Source of the DNA: Nocardioides sp.
GTDB lineage: Bacteria; Actinomycetota; Actinomycetes; Propionibacteriales; Nocardioidaceae
NCBI RefSeq assembly: GCF_030019515.1
Contig: NZ_JASEEQ010000017.1
Location: 27,387 to 91,386, forward strand
DNA length: 64,000 nucleotides
Direction: 5' to 3'
This document shows, one piece after another, positions 8,911-17,616 of the stretch. The stretch's first letter is position 1; each line of letters opens with the position of its first letter. Below the pieces are notes generated by a model. The model saw nothing but the letters and a program-made list of their open reading frames with translations. It was not told the DNA's origin and did no database searches. The position numbers were made by a program, and so were the translations under genes.

Positions 8911-10005
8911 TCACCCCCGGGTGGGCATCCACATCCCGCGCAGCCGGTTGACCTCGCGCATCCGCTGCTCGGCGAGCCGGTCGGCGGCGATGGCGGGCGG
9001 TACGCCGTCGGAGGCCGCGCGCTCGAACACGCTGAGCGTGGTGTCGAAGATGCCGGTGGCGCGCTGCTGGGCCCGATCGAAGGAGAAGCCCTCCAGCTCG
9101 TCGGCGACCTGGATCAGCCCGCCGGCGTTCACGCAGTAGTCGGGGGCGTAGAGGACGCCGCGCTCCTCGAGCGCCTTCTCGATGCCCGGGTGGGCCAGCT
9201 GGTTGTTCGCCGCGCCACACACGACCCGGGCCGACAGCGTCTCGACGACCTCGTCGGTCAGCGCGCCGCCGAGGGCGCACGGCGCGTACACGTCGAGGGC
9301 CGAGGCCACCAGCTCCTCGGTCGACGCGACCACCCGCACCGACGGGTGCTCGGCGCGGACCCGCTCCACGGACGGCGGGTGCACGTCGGTCACGACCACG
9401 CTCGCCCCGTCCTCGATCAGGTGACGCACCAGGTGGTGGCCGACCTTCCCGACCCCGGCCACGCCGACGACCCGGCCCTCGAGCGAGGCGGTACCCCAGG
9501 CGACGGTCGCCGCGGCGCGCATGCCCTGGAAGACGCCGTACGCCGTGAGCACCGAGCTGTCGCCGGCGCCGCCGTGCGCCACCGTGCGGCCGGTGACGAA
9601 GGAGCACTCCCGGGCGATCACGTCCATGTCGGCCGAGAAGGTGCCCACGTCGCACGCGGTGAGGTAGCGCCCGCCCAGCGACTGCACGTGCCGGCCGTAG
9701 GCGCGCAGCAGCGGCTCGGTCTTCTGGGTCGTCGGGTCGCCGATGATCACGGCCTTGCCGCCGCCGAGGTCGAGCCCGGCGAGCGCGGCCTTGTAGGACA
9801 TGCCGCGCGAGAGGTTCAAGACATCGTGGATCGCGTCCGAGGTCGAGGCGTAGGGGTAGAAGCGGGTGCCGCCGAGGGCCGGCCCCAGCGCGGTGGAGTG
9901 GATGGCGATCACGGCCTTGAGGCCGGTCGCGGGGTCGTTGGCGAAGACGACCTGCTCGTGCTCGGAGCCCAGCTCGAAGACGTCGGCGGACGCGGTTGCA
10001 GACAT
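8911..10005 (-). CDS. Leu/Val/Phe/Glu dehydrogenase family protein (branched-chain amino-acid dehydrogenase)
   Basis: A 364-residue NAD-dependent amino-acid dehydrogenase, the normal length for leucine and valine dehydrogenases. The catalytic region has Lys72 (RGMSYKAALAG) and Lys84 (LDLGGGKAVI), matching the substrate-binding and catalytic lysines of the family. The Rossmann motif GVAGVGKVGHHL is near residue 180. It reversibly deaminates valine or leucine to the oxo-acid, feeding catabolism or branched-chain fatty-acid precursors. Substrate preference cannot be fixed from sequence. The start is the ATG at 10005. Confidence 0.92.
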   Translation of the reverse strand: MSATASADVFELGSEHEQVVFANDPATGLKAVIAIHSTALGPALGGTRFYPYASTSDAIHDVLNLSRGMSYKAALAGLDLGGGKAVIIGDPTTQKTEPLLRAYGRHVQSLGGRYLTACDVGTFSADMDVIARECSFVTGRTVAHGGAGDSSVLTAYGVFQGMRAAATVAWGTASLEGRVVGVAGVGKVGHHLVRHLIEDGASVVVTDVHPPSVERVRAEHPSVRVVASTEELVASALDVYAPCALGGALTDEVVETLSARVVCGAANNQLAHPGIEKALEERGVLYAPDYCVNAGGLIQVADELEGFSFDRAQQRATGIFDTTLSVFERAASDGVPPAIAADRLAEQRMREVNRLRGMWMPTRG

Positions 10006-10079
10006 GGGTGGTGCCTACTTTCTGGTGCGGCCACGGGGTGGTGTGGCGCTGACGGGAACGGACCGACAGGGGTGGCGTC

Positions 10080-10093
10080 GTGTCCTAGGACAC
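10080..10093. promoter_or_regulatory. 14-bp perfect palindrome upstream of the amino-acid dehydrogenase
   Basis: GTGTCCTAGGACAC is a perfect palindrome 75 bases upstream of the dehydrogenase start. It also contains the stop codon of the beta-propeller gene transcribed towards it. It could be a dimeric repressor operator. No regulator gene is adjacent. Confidence 0.35.
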
Positions 10094-11323
10094 ACCGTAG
10101 TCCGCGTGGACCGCGCGTGCGACGACGACGTCCCCATGGGTGCCGTAGCCCGGCAGCGGCCCGCCGGACGGCCTGCCGTTGAAGCCGACGAGCAGCCAGG
10201 AGTCGCCGGTCGGCACCAGCGTCGGCCACGGGATGTTGGTGGGGTACGGCGCCTCCAGTGCGCCGGTCTCGCGCAGGTCCAGGTCGAACACGGGGTACCG
10301 GCGCCGGACCTTGTCGCTGGCCAGCACCCGCCAGGCCCCGTCGAGGTGGGCCAGGGTGGTCCCCTCGGTCTGGGTCAGGTCCGTGGCGGCGCCGCGCAGC
10401 GTCAGGTCGCCCAGCGTGGGCCCCGCCGCGACGGCCGGGTGGAACCGGAAGAACCTCGTCGCGCTCACGAAGCCGACCAGCCACCCGTCCTCGCTGCGCA
10501 CCAGGTGCGGGTCCCACACGCCCACCGAGCCGAGGCCGTCGACGGGGAGTGCGAGCGGCTCGGTGTCCAGCAGGTGCGTGCCGTTGAGCAGGTCCGCGGT
10601 CGTTCGGGCCAGGGTCACGCCGACGGTGGGCCGGCGCCGGTCGAAGTCGCCCCAGGTGCTGGTCGCGACCAGCCACTCGTCGCCGTCGCGCAGCACGTGC
10701 GTCGCGTGGTCGCCGTACGCCCCCGGCCGGTCCGGGCGTCGGAAGAAGACGTCCGAGAGATGGGTGAGCCCGAGCGTCTCCGGGTCCAGCTCCCACAGGG
10801 AGGTGTGCGCGGTGTCGAAGAAGCCCGGTCCGGCGCTGGTCGCGGACAGCAGCACCCGCCCGCCCGGCACGCCGTCCACCCGGCGCAGGTCGCGCAGCCC
10901 GAGCTGCCCGAACCGGCCGGCGACGGGGGCGTCGCTGCGCAGCCGGGCGAGCCAGGCCTCGTCCCGGGTGTCGACCCGGTCGCGCAGGTCGACCCGGCCG
11001 CGGACCAGCCACGGACCGGGCCCGCGGGTCAGCACGCTGAGGTGGGTGCCGGTCAGCGCCAGGCCCACCGCGCGCGCGGGCGCCTCGGTGCGGGCGAACC
11101 GGCGCGAGCGGTGCCGGCTGGTCCGGCCGCCCGCGGTCACCTCCAGCCAGGCCGCCGCCCCGTCGTACCGCGCGACCAGGAGGTCGTCGCCGGAGCGCAG
11201 CTCGAGCCGCGGACCCGGTCCGGTGACGGCGGCGTACGGCGCGCACACCTCCGCGAGCGAGGAGCCGGGGACGACGAGGTCGACGGGCCGCCGGCGCCCG
11301 GCCGGCACGAACCGGGGGAGCAC
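10085..11323 (-). CDS. Predicted beta-propeller protein (glycosidase-like fold)
   Basis: A 412-residue protein of no recognised function. Repeated strand-rich blocks with short W/D motifs (WDPHLVRSEDGWLVGFV, DGAWRVLASDK, TGDSWLLVGFNGRP) resemble five-bladed beta-propellers of the GH43/GH62/GH117 fold. Clear catalytic residues cannot be assigned. The GTG start at 11323 begins one base after the stop of the upstream hybrid kinase, so translation is probably coupled. No signal peptide is seen. The link to the kinase suggests a sensory or output partner, which is inference only. Confidence 0.6.
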   Translation of the reverse strand: MLPRFVPAGRRRPVDLVVPGSSLAEVCAPYAAVTGPGPRLELRSGDDLLVARYDGAAAWLEVTAGGRTSRHRSRRFARTEAPARAVGLALTGTHLSVLTRGPGPWLVRGRVDLRDRVDTRDEAWLARLRSDAPVAGRFGQLGLRDLRRVDGVPGGRVLLSATSAGPGFFDTAHTSLWELDPETLGLTHLSDVFFRRPDRPGAYGDHATHVLRDGDEWLVATSTWGDFDRRRPTVGVTLARTTADLLNGTHLLDTEPLALPVDGLGSVGVWDPHLVRSEDGWLVGFVSATRFFRFHPAVAAGPTLGDLTLRGAATDLTQTEGTTLAHLDGAWRVLASDKVRRRYPVFDLDLRETGALEAPYPTNIPWPTLVPTGDSWLLVGFNGRPSGGPLPGYGTHGDVVVARAVHADYGVS

Positions 11324-11324
11324 G

Positions 11325-14300
11325 TCAGCGGTCCCCGGCGGTCGCCTGCTGCAGCGCGGCCACCGCGACCTCGACCTCACCGGTCACCGCCGTGAACAGC
11401 GGCTCGGCGCCGGTCGTCGAGCCGGCGATGCCGAGCGCCTCGAGCCGGGCGGCCGCGTCGGCCACCCGCGGCAGCCCCAGGTTGAGCGCGCTCCCCTTGA
11501 GCTGGTGCGCCGAGGTGAGCAGCGCCATCGCGTCGGCCCGGTCGACCGCGTCGCGGATCGCGAGCAGCTGGTCGCCGACCCGGCCGAGGAACGAGGCCGC
11601 GGTGCGCTCGAAGAAGCTCACGCCGTCCTTGCGCAGGCCCGCGAGCATCGTGATCCGCTCCGCGTCGAGCACCCCGGCCGCGGCCTCGCCCAGGCGCGGC
11701 TCGTCGCACTCGGACGGGTCGGACGGCGGGTCGCCGTCTGCGAGCGCCCACTCGCGGATCGCCCGCTCCAGCTCGCCGGTGTCGATGGGCTTGGTCAGGT
11801 AGTCGTCCATGCCGGCGTCCAGGCAGCGCTCGCGCTCGCCCGCCATGGCCGACGCGGTCATGGCGATGATCGGCACCCGCCGGCCCACCGGCTCCTGCCG
11901 GCGGATCCGCCGGGTCGCGTCGAACCCGTCGAGGCGCGGCATCCGGCAGTCCATCAGGACCACGCCGTACTCGTGCGGTCGGCTGAGCAGCTGCACGGCC
12001 TCGACGCCGTCGGAGGCGACGTCGACCGTGCAGCCGAGGTTCTCCAGCAGCCCCGCGGCCACCAGCTGGTTGATCTCGTTGTCCTCCACGACCAGGACCC
12101 GGACCCGCAGGCCGGGCCCGCCCGTCGGGGCCGGAGCCGGCCGGGTGGTCGTCTCGCCGAGCAGCGCCTGCAGCGCGCCGCGCAGCTCCCCGTGCCGCAC
12201 CGGCTTGCTGAGCGAGGCGTGCACGCCGGCGTTCTCGACCTCCTCCCGGGTCACGGTCTGGTCCGAGGTGAGCAGCAGCATCGCCGGGGCGCCCAGGGTC
12301 GGGTCCGCGCGGACCTGGCGCGCGAGCATCAGGCCGTCCGTGCCGGGCATCATCAGATCCAGGAGCGCCACGTCGTACGGCCCGCCCGAGCTCGCGGCCT
12401 CGCGGAGGGCGACGATCGCCTCGGCCGCCGAGGCCACGGCCATCGGCCGCATCCGCCACGCGGAGAGCTGCTGCTCGAGGATGAAGCGGTTCGTCTCGTT
12501 GTCGTCCACGATCAGGGCCCGCCGTCCGGCGAGGTGCCGCTCGAGCTCCCGGGTCCGGCCCGCGGTCCCGGAACCGCGCCCGAGCCGGGCCGTGAAGGAG
12601 AAGGTGCTGCCCCGGCCGGGCTCGCTCTCGACCCAGACCTCACCGCCGAGGGCGGTCGCCAGCCGCCGCGAGATCGCCAGGCCCAGGCCGGTGCCGCCGT
12701 GCCGCCGGGTCGTCGAGGGGTCGGCCTGGGTGAACGCGTCGAAGAGCCGCTCGCGGGCCTGCGGCTCGATGCCGACCCCGGTGTCGGAGACGTCGACCTG
12801 GAGGTCCACCTCGTCCTCGTGCTCGGCGACGACCCGGGCCTGGACGACCACCTCGCCGTGGTCGGTGAACTTGACCGCGTTCGCGCCGAGGTTCGTCAGG
12901 ATCTGGCCGAACCGTACGGCGTCACCGCGCAGCTGGACCGGTACCTCGGGGTGGCAGGCGACCACGAGCTCGAGCCCCTTCGCGTGGGCCGGCCCGCTGA
13001 GCACCGAGGCGATCTGGTCGAAGACCGCGCGCACGTCGAAGTCGGCCGACTCGAGCTCGAGCTTGCCGGACTCGATCTTGGACAGGTCCAAGATGTCGTT
13101 GATGATCCCGAGCAGGGTCAGTCCGGCACCCTGGAGGTTCTCGGCCAGCCGGCGCTGGTGCTCGTCGAGCTCGGAGAGCAGCAGCAGGTCGGTGAGCCCG
13201 ATGACGCCGTTCATCGGGGTGCGGATCTCGTGGCTCATGGTCGCGAGGAACTCCGACTTCAGCCGGGACGCCTCCATCGCGTCGTCCCGGGCCTCGGCGA
13301 GCTGGACGGCGCTCAGCTCGCGCTCGGCGACGACGGCCAGCTGGTTGGCGATCTGGTCGATGAGCTGGAGGGCGTTCTCGTCCGGCGGCACCTCGTCGGC
13401 GAGCAGCTGCGCCACCGCCAGGACCTGGCCGCGGACGATGACCGGGACGGCCACCAGGCTGTGCGTCGCCTCGAGCCCCCGCGGTGCGCCGACGAGGACT
13501 GCCCCGGCGTCTCGGGCCCGCGCCGCAAGGGCGTGGTCGAACTCGACCGTGCCGCCGGCCGGTGTCGGCGGGGACTCGAGGTCGACCTCGGTGCCGCTGC
13601 CGTTCTCGTCGCACACCCAGGCGCCGACGCCGTACCACCTCGACAGCGCCGGCAGCCCGTGGGCGATCATCAGCATCGCCTCGCGCAGCGAGGTCGCCAG
13701 GTTGGCCGCCGTCGCCATCTGCTGCAACAGCTGCAGGCGACGAGTCGCCTCCGCCGCGACGTGGTCGGCGATCTTCAGGTCGGTGACGTCCTGCACCGTG
13801 CCGCCGGTGCGGATCGGGGTGCCGGTCGCATCCCGCTCGAGGTAGCCGAGCACCCGGCCCCACCGGATGCTGCCGTCGCGGCGCACGATCCGTCCGTCGA
13901 CGGAGTACTGGTCGCCGTCGGCGAGGTCCTCGCGGGCCTCCGCGACCATCCGGTCGCGGTCCTCCGGATGGGCGAAGGAGACCATCAGCTCGACCGTGGC
14001 CGGCTCCTCCTGCGGCTCGAGCCCGACCAGCCGGTAGAGCTCGTCGGACCACGACATCTCGTCGGTGCGCAGGTCCCGCTCCCAGCTCCCGAGCCGGGCG
14101 ATGTGCTGGGCGTTCGCGAGCTGGTGCTCGCTCACCAGCAGTCGCTCGAGCAGCTCCTTGCGCTCGGTGTACGGCGCGATCCGGTGCAGCCAGCCGGTCC
14201 GGCGGCCGGCCGCGTCGTGCAGCGGCGCCGAGCTGAGCAGGCCCCACACGGTCGAGCCGTCGGGACGGTAGAAGAACGCCTCGAAGTTCTCCCGGCCCTG

Positions 14301-14558
14301 CCCGGTCTGGTTCATCTCGCCGAGCCACTCCCAGAAGTTGCGGACGCCCTCCTCGTCGAAGAAGTCGACGACGCGCAGGCCCGGCATCTCGGCCTGGTCG
14401 CGGCCCAGCATCTGCGCCATCCGGCGGTTCGCGTAGGAGGTGACGCCCTCGTCGTCGAAGATCCAGATGCCGTCGGGCAGCAGCTCGAACGAGTGCAGGT
14501 CGGGGTCGCCGACGAGGTCGCCGTACCCGTCCGAGCTCATGGACTGATCATCACCCAC
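11325..14558 (-). CDS. Hybrid sensor histidine kinase (PAS-PAS-GAF-HisKA-HATPase-REC-REC-Hpt)
   Basis: A 1077-residue multi-domain phosphorelay protein. Two PAS regions (about 25-130 and 160-260) and a GAF region (about 280-420) precede HisKA with His443 (ATMSHEIRTPMNG) and a HATPase ending in GTGLGLAISRRL. Two receiver domains follow, with phospho-acceptor Asp in LLDLMMPGTDG near 734 and LMDCRMPRLDG near 869. A C-terminal Hpt domain has its His near 1018 (HQLKGSALNLG). The full relay is thus on one chain, as in BarA/ArcB-type kinases. No membrane segment is seen. A GTG start at 14558 is used; an ATG at 14540 is the alternative. Confidence 0.94.
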   Translation of the reverse strand: MGDDQSMSSDGYGDLVGDPDLHSFELLPDGIWIFDDEGVTSYANRRMAQMLGRDQAEMPGLRVVDFFDEEGVRNFWEWLGEMNQTGQGRENFEAFFYRPDGSTVWGLLSSAPLHDAAGRRTGWLHRIAPYTERKELLERLLVSEHQLANAQHIARLGSWERDLRTDEMSWSDELYRLVGLEPQEEPATVELMVSFAHPEDRDRMVAEAREDLADGDQYSVDGRIVRRDGSIRWGRVLGYLERDATGTPIRTGGTVQDVTDLKIADHVAAEATRRLQLLQQMATAANLATSLREAMLMIAHGLPALSRWYGVGAWVCDENGSGTEVDLESPPTPAGGTVEFDHALAARARDAGAVLVGAPRGLEATHSLVAVPVIVRGQVLAVAQLLADEVPPDENALQLIDQIANQLAVVAERELSAVQLAEARDDAMEASRLKSEFLATMSHEIRTPMNGVIGLTDLLLLSELDEHQRRLAENLQGAGLTLLGIINDILDLSKIESGKLELESADFDVRAVFDQIASVLSGPAHAKGLELVVACHPEVPVQLRGDAVRFGQILTNLGANAVKFTDHGEVVVQARVVAEHEDEVDLQVDVSDTGVGIEPQARERLFDAFTQADPSTTRRHGGTGLGLAISRRLATALGGEVWVESEPGRGSTFSFTARLGRGSGTAGRTRELERHLAGRRALIVDDNETNRFILEQQLSAWRMRPMAVASAAEAIVALREAASSGGPYDVALLDLMMPGTDGLMLARQVRADPTLGAPAMLLLTSDQTVTREEVENAGVHASLSKPVRHGELRGALQALLGETTTRPAPAPTGGPGLRVRVLVVEDNEINQLVAAGLLENLGCTVDVASDGVEAVQLLSRPHEYGVVLMDCRMPRLDGFDATRRIRRQEPVGRRVPIIAMTASAMAGERERCLDAGMDDYLTKPIDTGELERAIREWALADGDPPSDPSECDEPRLGEAAAGVLDAERITMLAGLRKDGVSFFERTAASFLGRVGDQLLAIRDAVDRADAMALLTSAHQLKGSALNLGLPRVADAAARLEALGIAGSTTGAEPLFTAVTGEVEVAVAALQQATAGDR

Positions 14559-14623
14559 GCGCTCCGGGATTGGGGCGGATACCGGGGAGCGGAGCGCTGG
14601 TGCCGACCGTCCGCCTGCGGGGG

Positions 14624-14878
14624 CTAGGCCTGGTCGGTGTCGGCGTACTGCTCGGAGTGGGAGTAGTAGCCGAGTGCCGTGCTCAGGCTCTCCAGCGAGC
14701 GCCGGGCGGCGAGGGCGAACTCGGGCGCAGGGTCGCGGTTCAGGTCGTCGTGCCGGATGGCCCCGAGGCCGATGCTCGGTGCGGCGTTGGGCTCGTCGGC
14801 GCGCAGCATCGCGACCGCGGTGACCTCATCCCCGTCGTCGGACAGCTCGATGTCGACGTGCCAGGTGGTGGTCTGCAT
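14624..14878 (-). CDS. DUF1876 family small protein
   Basis: An 84-residue protein starting MQTTTWHVDIELSDDGDEV and ending with a helix-rich tail (ARRSLESLSTALGYY). This is the DUF1876 (dsRBFC-type) pattern, with a beta-alpha-beta sandwich predicted from structural-genomics work. It is common in actinobacteria and of unknown function. AAGGAGA about 11 bases upstream of the ATG supports this start; longer frames are antisense to the neighbouring gene. It is divergent from the DUF6351 gene. Confidence 0.85.
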   Translation of the reverse strand: MQTTTWHVDIELSDDGDEVTAVAMLRADEPNAAPSIGLGAIRHDDLNRDPAPEFALAARRSLESLSTALGYYSHSEQYADTDQA

Positions 14879-15040
14879 GTCCTGCTTCTCTCCTTGTTCG
14901 CCGGGACGCTCCTCGTCCCGATGTGAGTCAACAGGGCTGTGACGGGTGGGACCACGGACCACCTGCACCCCTGGGCGGGGACCTTGGTCCCGTTGCGCCC
15001 GGGCGACGTGACGGCCGCCACCGTCCGTCGTTGTCGGGGC

Positions 15041-17320
15041 ATGCGTCCGCGTCTCCTGCTGGTCCTGCTCGCCCTGGTGGCCCCGGTCCTGGTCGCCCTC
15101 CCGAGCGGCGGCACCGCGGCCGCGACCAGCGGGTCGCTGGTCGTGCAGGTGCTCTCCAATCGGGCCGACCTGGTCTCCGGAGGGGATGCCCTCGTCGCCG
15201 TGCGCCTCCCGGCGGGCGTGGACCCTGGTCGGGTCCGGGTCACCGTCGGCGACCGCGACGTGACGACGCGGTTCGCGATCCGCGCCGACGGTCGGTACGT
15301 CGGCCTGGTCGACGGCCTCGAGGTCGGCCGCAACGTGCTGCGGGCGACCGCGCCCGGCCTGACGGGCGTGGCCGGCGACCGGGCGGTGATCGTCGACCAC
15401 CCGAACGGCGGGCCGGTGTTCTCCGGGCCGCAGACCGAGCACTACCGCTGCCAGGGGTCCGCGCGCGATGCGCAGTGCAACGAGCCCGCGACGTACGACT
15501 TCCTCTACAGGTCCACGGACCCGCTGACCCCCGACCTGCAGCCCTACGACCCCGACGACCCGCCCTCGGACGTCGCGACGACGACCACCGACCAGGGCGT
15601 CGAGGTGCCGTTCGTGGTGCGCCGCGAGCAGGGCTACCAGGACCGCGACCGCTACACGATCCTCACCCTCTTCCAGCCCGGGCGGCCGTGGCGCGCCTGG
15701 TCGCCGCAGCAGCAGTGGAACCACAAGCTGCTGGTCACCCACGGCGGCGGCTGCGGCGCGTCGTACACGCCCGGCTCCCCGCCGCTCGCCGACTACTCCG
15801 GCACCTTCGACGGCGCGCCGCTGATGACGCCGAGCTACGTCACCGCCCTCGGCCTGGGCTTCGCCGTGCTCTCGACCGCGCTGGACAACACCGGCCACAA
15901 CTGCAGCGTCGCGATGAACGCCGAGTCCGTGCTGATGGCCAAGGAGCGGCTGGTCGAGCAGTACGGCGAGCTGCGCTACACGATCGGCACCGGCTGCTTG
16001 GGCGGGTCGATCGCCCAGCACACCGTCGCCAACGCCTACCCCGGGATCTACCAGGGTCTCGTGACGACCTGCTCCTACCCCGACACGTTCACCGCCGGCG
16101 CCCAGTTCGCCGACTACCACCTGCTGCGGCTCTACTTCGAGGACCCGTCGCGGTGGGCGCCCGGCGTCGTGTGGACGCCCGTGCAGATGGCGATGGTCGA
16201 GGGGCACCTCTCGCACGTGAACGCCGTGGTGGCCGACGAGGGACTGTTCAAGGCGGCGCTGAACCCGGAGCACCCGTGCTCCGGCACGGTCGACCCCGAG
16301 CCCGGCGACCCGGCCACCCGCTACGACTCCGAGACCAACCCGGGTGGCGTGCGCTGCTCGGTGCTCGACCTGCTCGTCAACCAGCTGGGCCGTCGACCCG
16401 CCTCCGTGTGGACGCCGCAGGAACAGGCCGTCGGACACGGCTTCGGGGGCATCCCGTTCTCGAACACCGGCGTCCTCTACGGCCTCGCCGAGCTGAGGGC
16501 GGGCACGATCACGACCGCCCAGTTCGTCGACCTCAACGCGAAGCTCGGCGGCCTCGACGTCGACGCCCAGGCGATCCCCGAGCGGATCGCGGGCGACCCG
16601 GCCTCGATCGCCCGTGCCTACCGCACCGGCCTGATCAACGAGGCGAACCACCTCGACGAGGTCGCGATGATCAACCACGGCGGTCCCGACCCGGGCATCG
16701 CGCACGACTATGCCCACGCGTTCTGGACCCAGGAGCGACTGCTGGCCGACCAGGGGAACACCGACAACCGGGTGATGTGGTTCGGGCCGACGCCACTGAT
16801 CGGCGACGTGCACTGGGCCGGGGAGGCGCTGCTCGCGATGGACCGCTGGCTCGGCGCGGTCGAGCAGGACCACGGCCCCGAGCCGCTGGCCCGGAAGATC
16901 GCCGCCGACCGGCCCGCGGACGTCACCGACCGCTGCGTGGTCGACCAGGCCGCCGACGCCTGCGACGTCGAGGAGCTCCAGGTGCTCCAGACCCGGCTCT
17001 CGACCCCGCGCCAGGAGGCGGGCGGCCCGCTCGCGAACGACATCGTCGCCTGCGCGCTCACCCCGCTCGACCGGGCCGACTTCGACTTCCTGCTGGTCCC
17101 GCTCACCGACGCCGAGTGGGCCACCCTCCAGGCGACCTACCCCGACGGCGTCTGCGACTGGTCCCAGCCCGGCCTCGGCCAGGGCCCCGCCGAGACCTGG
17201 CTGCGCTACGACGCCGCGGACGGCGGCCCGGCGTACGGCGGCCGCGACCTGCCGCCCGTGCCCGCCGACTCCGGCCTCGGCACCCTCGGCCCGGTGTGGA
17301 CGGAGATGCTGGCCAAGTAG
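15041..17320 (+). CDS. Secreted DUF6351 family protein (tannase-like alpha/beta hydrolase)
   Basis: A 759-residue exported protein. A signal peptide (RPRLLLVLLALVAPVLVAL, cleavage near 25-30) is followed by an N-terminal beta domain and a large hydrolase domain. Candidate catalytic elements are THGGGCGAS near 231 (oxyanion), GCLGGSIAQH near 316 (serine nucleophile) and GDVHWAGEALLAMDRWL towards the C-terminus, where tannase-like enzymes place the His. Many cysteines suggest disulfides. The family is known by domain number only. Hydrolysis of an extracellular ester or polymer is plausible but not shown. The ATG at 15041 gives the complete signal peptide. Confidence 0.8.
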   Translation: MRPRLLLVLLALVAPVLVALPSGGTAAATSGSLVVQVLSNRADLVSGGDALVAVRLPAGVDPGRVRVTVGDRDVTTRFAIRADGRYVGLVDGLEVGRNVLRATAPGLTGVAGDRAVIVDHPNGGPVFSGPQTEHYRCQGSARDAQCNEPATYDFLYRSTDPLTPDLQPYDPDDPPSDVATTTTDQGVEVPFVVRREQGYQDRDRYTILTLFQPGRPWRAWSPQQQWNHKLLVTHGGGCGASYTPGSPPLADYSGTFDGAPLMTPSYVTALGLGFAVLSTALDNTGHNCSVAMNAESVLMAKERLVEQYGELRYTIGTGCLGGSIAQHTVANAYPGIYQGLVTTCSYPDTFTAGAQFADYHLLRLYFEDPSRWAPGVVWTPVQMAMVEGHLSHVNAVVADEGLFKAALNPEHPCSGTVDPEPGDPATRYDSETNPGGVRCSVLDLLVNQLGRRPASVWTPQEQAVGHGFGGIPFSNTGVLYGLAELRAGTITTAQFVDLNAKLGGLDVDAQAIPERIAGDPASIARAYRTGLINEANHLDEVAMINHGGPDPGIAHDYAHAFWTQERLLADQGNTDNRVMWFGPTPLIGDVHWAGEALLAMDRWLGAVEQDHGPEPLARKIAADRPADVTDRCVVDQAADACDVEELQVLQTRLSTPRQEAGGPLANDIVACALTPLDRADFDFLLVPLTDAEWATLQATYPDGVCDWSQPGLGQGPAETWLRYDAADGGPAYGGRDLPPVPADSGLGTLGPVWTEMLAK

Positions 17321-17369
17321 TCGGCCGGGACCGGCGGGCGGGCCGGGGGGCCGGCGGGCCGAGCGGGCC

Positions 17370-17420
17370 GGCGGTGTGCTGGCAACGTTTCATGGGGGTC
17401 GGTCGGTTGCTGGGTCACCG
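17370..17420. repeat. 52-nt palindromic intergenic repeat, unit a
   Basis: The left arm GGCGGTGTGCTGGCAAC and right arm CGGTTGCTGGGTCACCG flank a short variable centre. The right arm's reverse complement has the same GCGGTG-N4-AGCAACCG pattern as the left. This is one of seven copies in the window (also at 17443, 18567, 18641, 25445, 34030 and 55790). Confidence 0.75.
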
Positions 17421-17499
17421 GTGGCCGGGTGGAGCCGGGGCGGGCGGTGTGCTGGCAACCGGTTGCGGCACATGATCGGTTGCTGGGTCACCGCTGGCC
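17371..17499. repeat. Left 129-bp direct repeat flanking the DUF559 gene
   Basis: This segment, made of units a and b, aligns without gaps to 18568-18696. By eye the match is about 85%, with the second half nearly identical and the first half diverged. The two copies bracket a single gene, as at the ends of a duplicated or mobile cassette. Confidence 0.7.
17443..17494. repeat. 52-nt palindromic intergenic repeat, unit b
   Basis: It begins GGCGGTGTGCTGGCAACC and ends GGTTGCTGGGTCACCGC. It starts 73 bases after unit a, the same spacing as units c and d on the far side of the DUF559 gene. It differs from unit d at only about two positions over 56 bases. Confidence 0.8.
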
Positions 17500-17616
17500 T
17501 CAGCTCCGCTCTGAGTGCCGGCCCGGTCACGATCCACAGCGGTGCTTCCGTCCCGTCGATCCACTTCCGAACAGATGCACGCCCCGACACGGGCGCGGAC
17601 GTCGTCGACTGTCGGC

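Larger units (their letters stand above)
17321..17616. other. Intergenic region holding two palindromic repeat units
   Basis: No gene is visible in these 296 bases. They hold the left copy of the 129-bp direct repeat (17371-17499) and then about 115 bases of unremarkable, less GC-rich DNA, presumably containing the promoter of the DUF559 gene. Confidence 0.6.
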
